A DNA stretch of 64,000 bases from Nannochloris sp. 'desiccata'. Lineage: Eukaryota > Chlorophyta > Trebouxiophyceae > Chlorellales > Chlorellaceae. The stretch lies in the NCBI GenBank assembly GCA_019044685.2, contig JAGTXX020000015.1, forward strand, positions 1,240,001 through 1,304,000. Reading direction: 5' to 3'. The translations under genes and the position numbers were made by a program. Of this stretch, positions 54,464 to 64,000 are shown in pieces (within the stretch, counting starts at the first letter, position 1; each line of letters begins with the position of its first letter). Under the pieces are notes generated by a model. It worked only from the letters and a program-made list of their open reading frames with translations. It searched no databases and was not told the origin of the DNA.

Positions 54464-55252
54464 ATGAAGTGGTCATTATCTTTACTGCTAGTTTACTTTG
54501 GATTCTACCTTTTTATAGTCTTTGTATCGTTAAGCATAGGTATGCTTACAATTGCCGCTGAACAGAGCCTTAATTGCCTCAACCAAATTCTTGTTTTGTC
54601 TAGCCTCTCCATTGCCCGACAATTCCTCTCTGCTAACATATTACATATGTTTGTTTCACTTGCAGCATGCGGTTTATACTACCTAGCAGAGCTTATAGAA
54701 GAATTCACGGTAACCACCAAACGAATTCTCGGCTACACCTGCCGGGCAATTTTAGTGGTGCACGCCCTCCTTCTTATAGATAGACTGCCCTTCCATTGCC
54801 TTGTCCTAGGTTTTGGAGCGCACATTTCCTACATTAGGCTGCTAAAACGCTTCCCGTATATGCAATTGTCATCGCCTGAGAGTCTTACTGCTGTTGCCGC
54901 CTGTTTAGTAAGTTCCGCCGCCTGGCTCTATCACTGGCACAAGAGTTACTACACTGTGGAATACATTCTAGCCTTCATGTTAGTGACGAGTTGGTGTGTA
55001 CCATTTGTATTCTTCCTTAGTATGGCAGGAGACCAGGCAGTTCTCCCTGGAGCTGGCGGCTATCCTTATAGCAGTCCTGATCGACGGGACAGCGGCAATG
55101 GCAGCAGCGGTGGAGGTACGGGAAAAAAGCAGCGTAGAGGTTTAGCACTTAGAATATTTGATGTACTGCGCAGAAAACGCGATGAAGTATTACCCGATGT
55201 GATGGCCAAGTTCCCGGCATCGTCAGGATTCATGCCAAAGGAGAAAGTATAA
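54464..55252 (+). CDS. TEX261: TEX261/SVP26-family ER export adaptor
   Basis: SVP26/TEX261 proteins are membrane adaptors that load cargo into COPII vesicles at the ER. The frame is open for 262 codons, but I splice out 54540-54665 (ATAG/GTATGC to CTTGCAG, phase 1). This brings together SLSIA and CGLYYLAELIEE, exactly the family arrangement, and gives 220 residues. Four membrane segments are visible. Family blocks GLYYLAELIEEFT, LLIDRLPFH, LKRFPYMQLSSP and VPFVFFLSMAGDQAVLP all match. The C-terminal tail is Gly/Ser-rich then basic. The removed intron is 126 bases, a multiple of three, with no stop codon. Confidence 0.88.
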   Translation: MKWSLSLLLVYFGFYLFIVFVSLSIGMLTIAAEQSLNCLNQILVLSSLSIARQFLSANILHMFVSLAACGLYYLAELIEEFTVTTKRILGYTCRAILVVHALLLIDRLPFHCLVLGFGAHISYIRLLKRFPYMQLSSPESLTAVAACLVSSAAWLYHWHKSYYTVEYILAFMLVTSWCVPFVFFLSMAGDQAVLPGAGGYPYSSPDRRDSGNGSSGGGTGKKQRRGLALRIFDVLRRKRDEVLPDVMAKFPASSGFMPKEKV

Positions 55253-56098
55253 AAATTAAGTACGCAGCGCTTTTTTTTCCTCGCTTGCTGATACCAATGT
55301 TTTGAAACTGAAATTCTTCTTATTTTCTGTGTTTGACCCCTACTTCTGTGTTCCCTGACTCTAATACTACACTGTACTGTAACGTTTCTAAAAGGAAAAC
55401 ATAACTTAGAATGGGATCATTACAAAAAAACACTCTCATAAAGCAGATGAAAGAACGGGGTGATAATCCATTAGTTGCAAAGTTTTTAGATATAGGTATA
55501 TTTCTTTTTGATAGGTATGGATAATAGAGATTTGTCGACAACTATACGAAACAAACATGCAGGACAATACCGAGGGAGCGAAAAGAAAGAGAGAAAACAG
55601 AGGAAAAAGAGTGTATAGGAAAATTGCACCCCGTCCATGGTATCATATCGTACAACAGGAAAACTGGATCAGGTGTGCTAAAGGGAAGGGGTACCTTCTT
55701 TTTTATTTTCTCTTTTCTCTCCTGCATCTCAATAATAAGGGCGTCTCGGCCTCGCGATCAGATCCTCGATTGAAAACAAATAAAAAACAAAACATAAGAA
55801 AAACAAGAAACGGGGGAGGAAAGAAAATAAAGGGAAGAAAGTAGGCAAGTATCCTTGCATACTCTTTTTAAATAAAAAAACGAAACGACCAAGCAGTGTT
55901 TAGGATAGAGTAGTAATTAAGATTTAAAAAGGTGCGGTAGAATGGAAAATAAACTGAACCAGAAGTCGCAATGACAGAGCAGAGCGGAGCGGATATATTA
56001 TTTTAGGTTATATTTTTCATCTCGGAACTTTTCTCAGTTTGTATCGGTTTATTCAGTGACAGCTGGCAGGAGGCAGCAGAGTGAAAACGAATGATTTT
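55253..56098. other. Convergent 3' region, no gene supported
   Basis: About 850 bp between convergent genes. An open frame of about 95 codons at 55557-55844 is Lys/Arg-rich and low complexity, arising from A-rich sequence, and I do not accept it as a gene. Confidence 0.4.
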
Positions 56099-59000
56099 CT
56101 ATGCCTCTCCAGCAACAGCAACACCATTCGGTTGCTTCGATACCGCCGCTCCTGCTGCAACAGTCTTATGACCACCACCGCCATTTGCTGCCGCCGCCTC
56201 TGCTGCTGCTACAGCCTTTTTAATCATCCCGCCGCCACCTCCAGCGCTCTTACCCAAGCTCCCTGCTGTCCCAACAGACCCAGTATGCATTTTATATAGA
56301 GCGGCTTTCGCCTTGAAATCATCCAAAGACTTGAACTCTTCCTTCAGCAATTTTGCCAGCTCAGCGTTGACCTTCAAAGAAGAGCCTTTAGGCATGCCTG
56401 TATAATGATGGAAGGCCCAAAACTTCTCTAATCCGTACAAATACCCTGCTTTATAATCTCGTAGTACAAGTTCTTCAAAATGGCGGTACAAATCTTCTCT
56501 AAACCCTTTTTCTAAGCCATAAGAAAAAAATCTAAACAAACACTCCAGACCATACTGATCACCACCTTCAGCATCTTCTAAAGCGTAGGTCTTGAAATCG
56601 TTATACATGGTATCGTTGAAATGATCTCGTAAAAAGTAAGACCAAAACCTGAACAATGTATTCATCTCTTCACTCATGCCTACACCACGCTCACCTCGTT
56701 CTGCGATACACCGAGCGAAAAATTTATCGTACTTCATCTGTGTGAACCCATTATCTTCTAAAAGAGCGTAGGAAGGATGCTGGAATTTCGCCAGGGGAGC
56801 GGAAGTGCCTAGGAGAGATGCAGATCGAGGGGATGTACCACGGAAACGGCTGGTGCTTGCTGGGGAGGTGCCATAAGAGGCAGCATTACCACTCAAGGCG
56901 CTGTGTAACATTGAGTCAGCCGGTGGCGTTGATCCAAGTACCCATCCTACAGAGACGGACAAAGGAGATTCCCCCATTTTACCACTTGCACGTGGACCAC
57001 GTATGTGTGTCTTAGGTAACGACGCAGGGTAGAATTTTGCTGTTGGGCCACGGTGTGCCGAAGGAGCACGAGGAGGACGAGCAGGAGCGTTCTTGCTGTT
57101 GGCAGCAGCACCGCTTGTGCTGGTGGCAGAAGACGCATTGGTAGTTTGACGCAATTCTTGAGCGTAGAGTTCCAACCCATCGTTAATAACGGTAGACATA
57201 TCGTCAGAAGCCCCTTTATCACTGCGGAGTTTTACTGGGCTGCGCATAGAAGGCTTGACAACAATCAAACGGGAGAGCTGCGCATCAGTGAGAGTGCCTG
57301 GTTGGGAAGCAGTAGTGGCAGCAGGTTTTGCTGGTTTCTTAGAAGAGTCAGCGTGATGTTCTTCATCAAGTTGGAACATATCGTCTTCGCCAAGCTCTTC
57401 ATCCCCCGCCGCTGCTGGAACTGGTGGTGGTGCTGCTGCTACGGGAGCGGCAGGTGCAGCAACCGCTCCTGCTGCTGGTGCTGCTGCCTTGGTCTTTTCT
57501 GATTTATTTTTACTCTTTGCTGGCTTCTCAGAAACTAACGCTGCTGCTGCTGGTGCTGCTGCACCCCCTTGAGGCAAGCCAGCTGCTACTGCTAGTGCTG
57601 GTGGGTACAATGTCCTATCTCTCTGCTCTACCGGCAACACCCACTGCGCCCACCCCTCTTTAGGTCTCAAAAATAGTTTATCTACGGACAATTCAGTTGT
57701 ACTTGACCCTGCCAAGGACGTCACAATAACTGCCGGGTCGGGCGTCAACATTCTAACTCTATTGAAGGCAGCAATAACATGCAATGGGATCCAGCCTTCT
57801 CCATTCATCTTTGATCTTAAGAAGACATCACGAACCAAGTTTCCAGCTGAGAAATAGAAATCAATTTGATTACGGACGGCTTCTTGGAGCTTGTCGACGG
57901 GGGTGCCGGCCATGCCAACCACAGCAGGGGACACGCCGTAGGCTGCCGGAGGGTAGAAGACAGGCGCAGCAACTGAGTACATGAAACCAGGTACTGGTTG
58001 ACCGTATGCAGACATAGGAATACCGGGGACAGCGGGTTGTTGCGTGCCACGAGAGCCGTAAGCACTACCCCCACGTTGTTGCTGATGTCGGGGATTTCTT
58101 GTGCGGGCTTCTCCACGGCCACGCTGCTGCTGCTGTTGCTGCTGGGACTGGTGTTGATGCTGGATGTGTTGGTGTTGAGATTGCTGCTGCTGTTGTTGTT
58201 GGTCGTGCTGGGCAGGGAGGCCAGCAGGAGGAGGAGGAGGAGCAGGAGTAACTATCGGTGCTGCATGTGCGCCAGGATTAGCGTGAGCTCCTCCAGAAGC
58301 AGCAACTGCATCTTGATTAGTAGCATTGCTAGCATTAATGGCGTTGTTGGCAGTAGTATTGCTACGGCGACCACCATTGCTATTCCGATTGGTATTGCTG
58401 TTGTTGTTGTTGTTGTTGGCTCCTTTGCCTTTTTGACCACCACCACCGCCATGGCCCTTGCCTTCCTTACCTCCTGCAACATCACGATCACCACCAGCTC
58501 CAGATGCAGCAATATCTTTATTTTCAGCTACGTTATCACTAGGCTGCTGCCTGCTATTTCTCTCTTTCTTGCCTCTTGGCTTTTCCGCCGGGGCGGCAGC
58601 AGCAGCAGCAGCAGGAGGCAGTGGAATGGCGGCAGCAGCCTGTTGCCGAAGTACTTTTTTTGGCAGAGGCTCTTTAGAATCCCCTAACGATGGCCATGAC
58701 ACGCCACTTTCTACCAATGGTGCAGCAGGCGCAGCAGGGGTAGGTACTTTCCAAGCAGCTTTCGCTGGCTTGACATCACCACCGCTGCTGCTTGCCGCTG
58801 GGGCAGAGCCTTCACCAGCATTGTCTCTTGATGGTGATGCTGCTGCTGCTATTGCCGGGGCGGAAGCTTCATATGCTGAAGTAGTTTTTTCCTTAGAAGA
58901 TTTCGATGCATTTGCTTCCGTTCCTTTACCACCACTACTAGTTCTGCGCGGAGGCGCTTCTGTGGGTGTCGGACTGGCGGCAGCAGCTGGTGTTGGGAGT

Positions 59001-59436
59001 TTGCCAGCAGAAGAGGACTTGGATACTGACTGAGGCTTTGCTGCTACCTCATCCTTGACACTCTTGGCTTTGGATCCTTTATTTTCTTCACTTGGAGAGG
59101 AAGTTTGAGGCTTGGATGTAACTGATGCTTCTAAATTGTTGGCCTTGACGATTGCCGACCATGGGGTTGCCAAAGGTTTAGTTCGGCGTGCAGTATCCTG
59201 TAGAGAAGACAGAGTAAAGAATCAAAGATGAATCAACTGGTTTTGAACACATTATAGAGTAGTATAGAGTTGATATTATCGCTGGCTGCATGCACGATAA
59301 GGGACATAGTTTCGTGACTTGGGTGTGCAATATGTACCTTCACCTCTTGAGGCTTGTTAACCTCAGCATTGGCTGGTCCCTTTGGGCTACTGGGCTGACT
59401 GCTAGGCTTCAGTGCCTGGCTGTCACCACCAGACAT
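56099..59436 (-). CDS. LARP1: LARP1-like La-related RNA-binding protein
   Basis: LARP1 binds poly(A) and the caps of TOP mRNAs that encode ribosomal proteins, under TOR control. Exons 59338-59436 and 56099-59197 join in phase 0, giving 1065 residues; a donor six bases upstream (GAG/GTGAAG) would also keep frame. The N-terminal half is low complexity (Ala, Pro, Ser, then Asn and Gln/His runs, with RGG-like patches). A La motif lies at about 467-560 ([36 protein letters not shown]). [10 protein letters not shown] is the conserved LARP1 linker block. The C-terminal DM15 region at about 835-975 shows three helical repeats ([50 protein letters not shown]). This order is that of LARP1. Confidence 0.92.
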
Positions 59437-60180
59437 TGTAGAGACTTTTCAAGTTAATCTCCTACACGAGGCTAAATGCTAAATGCACCAAGTTCTAGGG
59501 AGAACACACCAATATGCGTCCACTGAAGCGGCAACTCGTCCTCTAAGGCCACGTAAAAATTGAATGAGTGTAAATTTTGAACTGATAATCAATCAATGAA
59601 TTCAAAAGGCGGCCTTTGGTAACTGGCTGCTGTACTACTCCTGTATATACTAGGTAATGCACTGGCCACACTGGCAGACAAAGAATAACGAATGCCGCCT
59701 TCAGCCGGGTTGCAGCCATGTTCTAGCTGCCTTGAGAGAAGGCCACGACGCACCACAATGACCGAAGAAAGCCTCAGGCTGCCGCAGTGCTGCATTCTGG
59801 GGGGCCGAGTTGAGCCTTTGACCGAATCAATCTTCGTATCCTAGGTGCTTATGATAGCAATATGCCACCCTTGCAACGTACCAGCATAAATTCATTACAC
59901 AATTTATTAGAAAGAATATGAAGAATTTGGGCAAAAGACGAAAAAAAAATTTTTCCACTCCGGCGTCCTCAAATTCATTCAACACCTCATTTAGTGCTGT
60001 TTATAAAACTTTTAAGAGTTCTCAATGCTAAGAAATACAAAGGTTGAGTGTAGATATACCATAGTGAGTTCAATTAGTGAATTATTTCATTCGTTCTGAA
60101 TAATGCGATAGAATACATCGGCTGAACCACCAACCTCAGGACGGCGCCGACCACGACTTTTGAAAACAAATCATGCGTTC
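59437..60180. other. Intergenic upstream of LARP1, no gene seen
   Basis: 744 bp. A TTTTTCCACTCCGG string at 59950 resembles the arms of the fold-back element at 14.2 kb but has no inverted partner nearby. No gene is supported. Confidence 0.4.
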
Positions 60181-61503
60181 TTACCAGACTCCTTGCAGTT
60201 TTCCAAGTTCTTCAACTTGCGTGTTGAACATCATTATATCATATGCCCTGTAAATGACACCAGAAGGAAGAATTAATGGCAAAGAGAGCGGTATGAAACA
60301 TAATCTAGAAGATAAAAAGATGTTTGATTCCCCCGGGTCCTTACTGCAAAAATAAAACAGGATCGTCTTACCTTGTCAAAGCCGTTTGTGCACGGCTCTC
60401 GACTGAAGGAAAACGCAGTGCTTGCTGTTTACATGCCTTGTATAGCAAGAGGTGAGCTTGTCCTGCTCGAGGGTGCAGGGGACCCCATGTAGTTTCAACT
60501 GCGGCAACTTTATGTTCTTGCTCGGTCAAAGCTCTGAACCAATCCTCGCCCTGAGTGACAGTATGCGCAGGAGCAGTTACAGTACTCGTAGGTAAAGAAA
60601 AATTCGACACTATGGTGGTACACGCAGACGTCCAAGGAGCTTCGTTACTCTCACTGTTGAGGAGTCTTTGTCGAGGTCGTTCTGTTGTGGGCGTCACTGC
60701 CGTTGCTGACCTTTCTAAATTGATTATATAATTGCTACTTTTGTCTGTATAATTGTTATTCTGCTGCCCGCTATTCTGGAGTGCTTGCTCGATGGTTATA
60801 TTAGCACCTCCATGATTGTTCTGAATACCCTGCATCTCTAATTTTCTAGCCTTTGTTTCGATTTTTCCAGCAGGTGGTGACGGTGGGGCAGTCCATTGTT
60901 GCCGTTTGGAAGCCGGTAAAGGCTTTGAACTGCTCGCATTCTTTCTCTGTCTTTTCTCTTTCTTGTAGATTTGTGACCCATCTATTACCTGTTGCGCTGC
61001 AGGTACCGCTTTAGGAGGAGGTGGGACGAATTCTTGTTTCGTCCATTCTCTCAGGCCAAACATCCCGCCTCTTGGTCGGACAAAGAGACTCGTCCCATCA
61101 TTCCTCTTGATATCCCCATATAAAGAGCTTGCCATAGTAGCCTCGGGTGTTTTACCTGAACATTTTAGTAATCCCCACTCGAGCGCAAGTTTACAGATCT
61201 CGCCAGTGGCCATTAAGCGTTGCTCCCGACGGAGGACCTCAACTGCCGCTGATTTGAATATGCCGCCTGTAGGGAGAAGGTCGATACCAGCAGCGAGCTG
61301 AGCTGTCCCACGAATTTGAGGCCGTGGTTCTAATTGATTCTACAATATGAAAGACGGAAAAATACACAGTTTGACTATGCCTTTTGCTGGAAATTTTGAA
61401 AGTGAAAATAAAAGCAACACCGCCCACAAGACGGGCAAAGAACCAAACTTACCTGCGCTCCGTTATAGTCAATATCTGACGCTTTGGTCAAATTTGCCGC
61501 CAT
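60181..61503 (-). CDS. HARE-HTH domain protein
   Basis: Exons 61453-61503, 60372-61339 and 60181-60247 give 361 residues. Intron 1 joins in phase 0 (CAG/GTAAGT, TTGTAG). Intron 2 (AG/GTAAGA, TTTACAG) adds the final 21 residues and a stop at 60181. Residues of about 30-110 form a HARE-HTH winged helix (KSAAVEVLRREQRLMATGEICKLALE, SSLYGDIKRND, GMFGLREW), the domain of ASXL-type chromatin proteins, bacterial RNA polymerase delta and some nucleases. The middle is basic with RQRKNASSS and nuclear-signal-like KKEKRQRK. The C-terminus has a conserved-looking helical block (GPLHPRAGQAHLLLYKACKQQALRFP). I infer a nuclear, chromatin-linked role. Confidence 0.78.
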
Positions 61504-62043
61504 ATTTTTCCTATATTTGAAGGAAAGAAGTTACAGTGAGGTTTTGAAGGAATATTTGATGACGAAACTAACGTCGGTAACAAACCGAAAGCCATTCTGT
61601 AGGAGGTACCTTGATCCGAGTTTAAAGTTACTTACCCAGTCTTTATTCTATCCATATCTCTACTTGAACCTAATCTAATATATACTAACCAGAATAGGCC
61701 CCAGATATTCTGTTTCCAAATTTTAAACCAAATTCTTCTCGGCGATCCAGCGATGTCAAATTCTTTCCGATGAAACCAATTGGAAGAGAAAATCACATTC
61801 CCTACCTATGAATTTTAAATTTACGATTTTATTATTATTACGGATTACGTTATACCCCAGTAAATGATGTAACTCGGGCGTTAAAATTTCGAACTGACTT
61901 TGGAGTAAAATCTAACGAAGTTTTAACTCTACTAGACCCTGGCAATCGCCGTCTGAGTTGCAATTAAAAAGCATGCTCAGAGCCGAGTTCTGTCTCTTTA
62001 CACATATTTGCTGAGCACTCACTGTCTAGGAGGCTCTTCAAAC
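61504..62043. promoter_or_regulatory. Divergent upstream region of HARE-HTH and RPS4 genes
   Basis: 540 bp between divergent start codons. A pyrimidine stretch CTGTCTCTTT just ahead of RPS4 (about 61990-62000) may be near its transcription start. No gene. Confidence 0.4.
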
Positions 62044-63369
62044 ATGGTGCGGGGCCCTAAGAAGCATTTGAAGAGGTTAAATGGTAAGCGCCCACCTTGA
62101 ATGGGAAATTAAATTTGAGAAGGGGCGCCCTGAAGATGAAGGAGATAGACTTTACAGAGGATTTTGGATATTCTGTTTCAGTTTTGAAGCCTTTAGCCGC
62201 GTTGATGGAGGGACGGAGCCATGATAGTGCTCTCGGGTGCTCGTAATTTTAGTTTTGGCATCATGCAACTCACCTTTTCCTTCTATATTTCCTTGCCATT
62301 GCAGCCCCTAAGAACTGGTTGTTGGATAAGCTTTCGGGTATCTTTGTAAGTAGCATTGGAAATAGCTAGAGTAAATGCTGAGCAATATCAAACTTTAGAT
62401 GAATTTGATTTGATGGGCCTATTTACTGGACGGCCGTCGCTGCCGGCCCCTACACCTTGCTGGAACATGAAACTCATCAATGTCATTCTCATTAATTGCA
62501 GGCCCCTAAGCCCTCTGCCGGTCCCCACAAGACCCGCGAGTGCTTGCCACTCATTTTGCTGCTGAGGAACCGTCTCAAGTACGTGCTTGCATTAAATATT
62601 AGAAAAGAAGAATTGGGAATTATTAGAACACTGGTCATACTGCGAATGCGATAAGAAAATTGAGAGATGCTCGTCTATAATAACATTAATACTCACCATC
62701 ATCAATTTCTCGTTTTATTAATTATTTTTCAGGTATGCCTTGACTGGCAAGGAGGTCGTTTCTATCCTCATGAACCGTTTGGTTCAGATTGATGGCAAGG
62801 TCCGCACTGATAAGACCTACCCTGTCGGTTACATGGATGTCGTAGATATCCCCAAGACTGACGAGCACTTCCGTCTTCTCTACGACACCAAGGGTCGCTT
62901 TGTCGTCCACCGCATCAGCAAGGAAGAAGCTGCTTACAAGCTCTGCAAGGTCAAGCGTCTCGAATTCGGTAAAGGAGGTGTCCCTTATATCGCAACCCAC
63001 GATGGTCGCACCATCCGCTACCCCGACCCTGATATCAAGGTAAACGATTCCGTTATGTTTGATTTGGAGACTGGAAAGATCCGTGATTTCATTAAATTTG
63101 ATATCGGCAACCTCGCCATGGCTACTGGAGGACATAACAACGGTCGCGTCGGTACCATTGTCCACAAGGAAAAGCACAAGGGATCTTTCGACATCGTCCA
63201 CATCAAAGATGCTGCCGGACATACCTTTGCTACTCGTGTTACCAATGTTTTTGTTATCGGAAAGGGGGACAAGCCCTTGGTTTCCTTGCCCAAGGGTAAA
63301 GGTATTAGGCAGACCATTCTGCAGGAGCAGGCTAAGCTCTACGGAAAGAGCATTAGTGCTCAGGCTTAA
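62044..63369 (+). CDS. RPS4: 40S ribosomal protein S4 (eS4)
   Basis: Cytosolic small-subunit protein. Four exons, 62044-62083, 62305-62345, 62502-62578 and 62733-63369, join through phases 1, 0 and 2 and give 264 residues, essentially the family length. The start [23 protein letters not shown], with an S4 RNA-binding region ([18 protein letters not shown]) and KOW-like segment ([29 protein letters not shown]), is diagnostic. The first three exons are too short to stand out as open frames. Introns early in ribosomal protein genes often support high expression. Confidence 0.96.
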
Positions 63370-63885
63370 TAAGCTTGGCTTTTTAGTCTTTTTAATGTTT
63401 CTGCGTTTCTTTGTCTGCTTAAGAAATAAGAATATAATACATTTTTACCTGCGCTGAACCGCTGTATTCTCCGTTGCATTTAGAGGCAATATTGACAGCA
63501 CCCTGGCCGTAAGGCCTAAATCCCTGTAACTTTAATCGTAGAATTAAATAAATCATATACTTGCTAACGAGAATCAACCGACAGCCTATCTTTAATGTTT
63601 TGAATTCCACTTAATTTACACAAGTGAGAAATGGAAACTCAGCTCGCTATATTGGTACAAAGTGTTTGAACTATAGTAGTCGAAATGAATGTCAAAAATA
63701 ACTTGCAAAGAGAAGCAAGAAAGAAAGTAAACAGCGGGTTGAAAGGATTAGAGAAAGAAGTACCAACAAGAATAAGGGAAACTGTGACAAATATTCTTAT
63801 TTATATCGATAAAGAAACGGACTTAGGTAATTATTTTGAAAATCTCTGTACATAAAATAAGAAAGAAAGAGATAGATAGCAGTCG
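63370..63885. other. Convergent 3' region, no gene seen
   Basis: AT-rich sequence, likely RPS4 3' UTR and the 3' UTR of the minus-strand gene at the window edge. Confidence 0.4.
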
Positions 63886-64000
63886 TTAGAGCATCAACAG
63901 TGTCTGATACCCCGTCACCCTTTGATTGCACATCGGACAGCTATAGGTGGCCGCACAATGCTTCTTGAAACACCCATCACAAGAGGTAAAATGCAGACAT
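63886..64000 (-). CDS. C-terminal end of a RING-like zinc-finger protein (partial)
   Basis: The gene runs off the window. The 38 visible codons end at a TAA at 63886-63888 and encode CLHFTSCDGCFKKHCAATY followed by CPMCNQRVTGY. The Cys/His spacing, ending in CPxC, fits the last two metal-binding pairs of a RING or RING-like finger, so a ubiquitin ligase is a reasonable guess. An intron inside this stretch is not needed. Confidence 0.6.
   Translation of the reverse strand, partial: CLHFTSCDGCFKKHCAATYSCPMCNQRVTGYQTLLML

Noticed and set aside
54464..55252. TEX261 as an intronless 262-residue gene
   Set aside because: The unspliced insert disrupts a conserved block, and good splice sites restore the family sequence exactly.
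55557..55844. 95-codon Lys/Arg-rich frame
   Set aside because: It is low-complexity translation of purine-rich 3' DNA with no support.
1..64000. CRISPR arrays, rRNA, tRNA genes, bacterial operons
   Set aside because: None were recognised by eye; the many spliced genes and eukaryotic families make bacterial features unexpected. A tRNA scan was not possible here.

Overview
The window is nuclear DNA from a photosynthetic eukaryote, most likely a green-lineage alga. Genes are spread over both strands and many carry short GT-AG introns, mostly 90-270 bp. Several predicted proteins have plastid-targeting N-termini. One is a STAY-GREEN Mg-dechelatase, a family typical of the green lineage; others are a CBM20 starch-binding protein, a phytyl-ester-synthase-like acyltransferase, a plastid-type inositol monophosphatase and a lumen-type protein. 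The species cannot be named from sequence alone. All introns, starts and domains below were read by eye; exon phases were checked by arithmetic.

Layout. 0.2-5.1 kb: STAY-GREEN and a 1076-residue plastid membrane coiled-coil protein, both minus strand. 5.9-14.4 kb: a repeat-rich island with two copies of a divergent gene pair of unknown function (6913-9876 and 10660-13664), a truncated third copy, near-identical intergenic repeats, a TATAC-type microsatellite and a fold-back element with a telomere-like core. 14.6-22.2 kb: a PEBP protein, CBM20 protein, inositol monophosphatase, SLC22-like transporter and Gemin2. 22.6-25.7 kb: a head-to-head pair of paralogous secreted proteins found by comparing the two genes with each other. 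26.1-30.4 kb: a Tim17-family protein, an unresolved small locus and the phytyl ester synthase. 30.9-41.0 kb: an AP2-like regulator, a membrane coiled-coil protein, two tandem TauE/SafE transporters and a lumen-type protein. 41.2-45.8 kb: nibrin (NBS1) and LTV1. 46-48 kb: mostly non-genic, with a possible P-loop gene or remnant. 48.1-64.0 kb: a YME1-type protease, pyrophosphate-dependent phosphofructokinase, a Shewanella-like phosphatase, TEX261/SVP26, LARP1, a HARE-HTH protein, ribosomal protein S4 and the end of a RING-like gene.

Most neighbours are unrelated housekeeping genes and there is no operon-like logic. Themes that recur are plastid and chlorophyll metabolism (STAY-GREEN, phytyl ester synthase, starch-binding protein) and the small ribosomal subunit or its translation (LTV1, RPS4, LARP1). 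Many gene pairs are divergent with 180-550 bp between start codons, which suggests shared promoters. The best candidate for undescribed biology is the duplicated divergent module at 6.9-13.7 kb, followed by the divergent secreted-protein pair at 22.6-25.7 kb.
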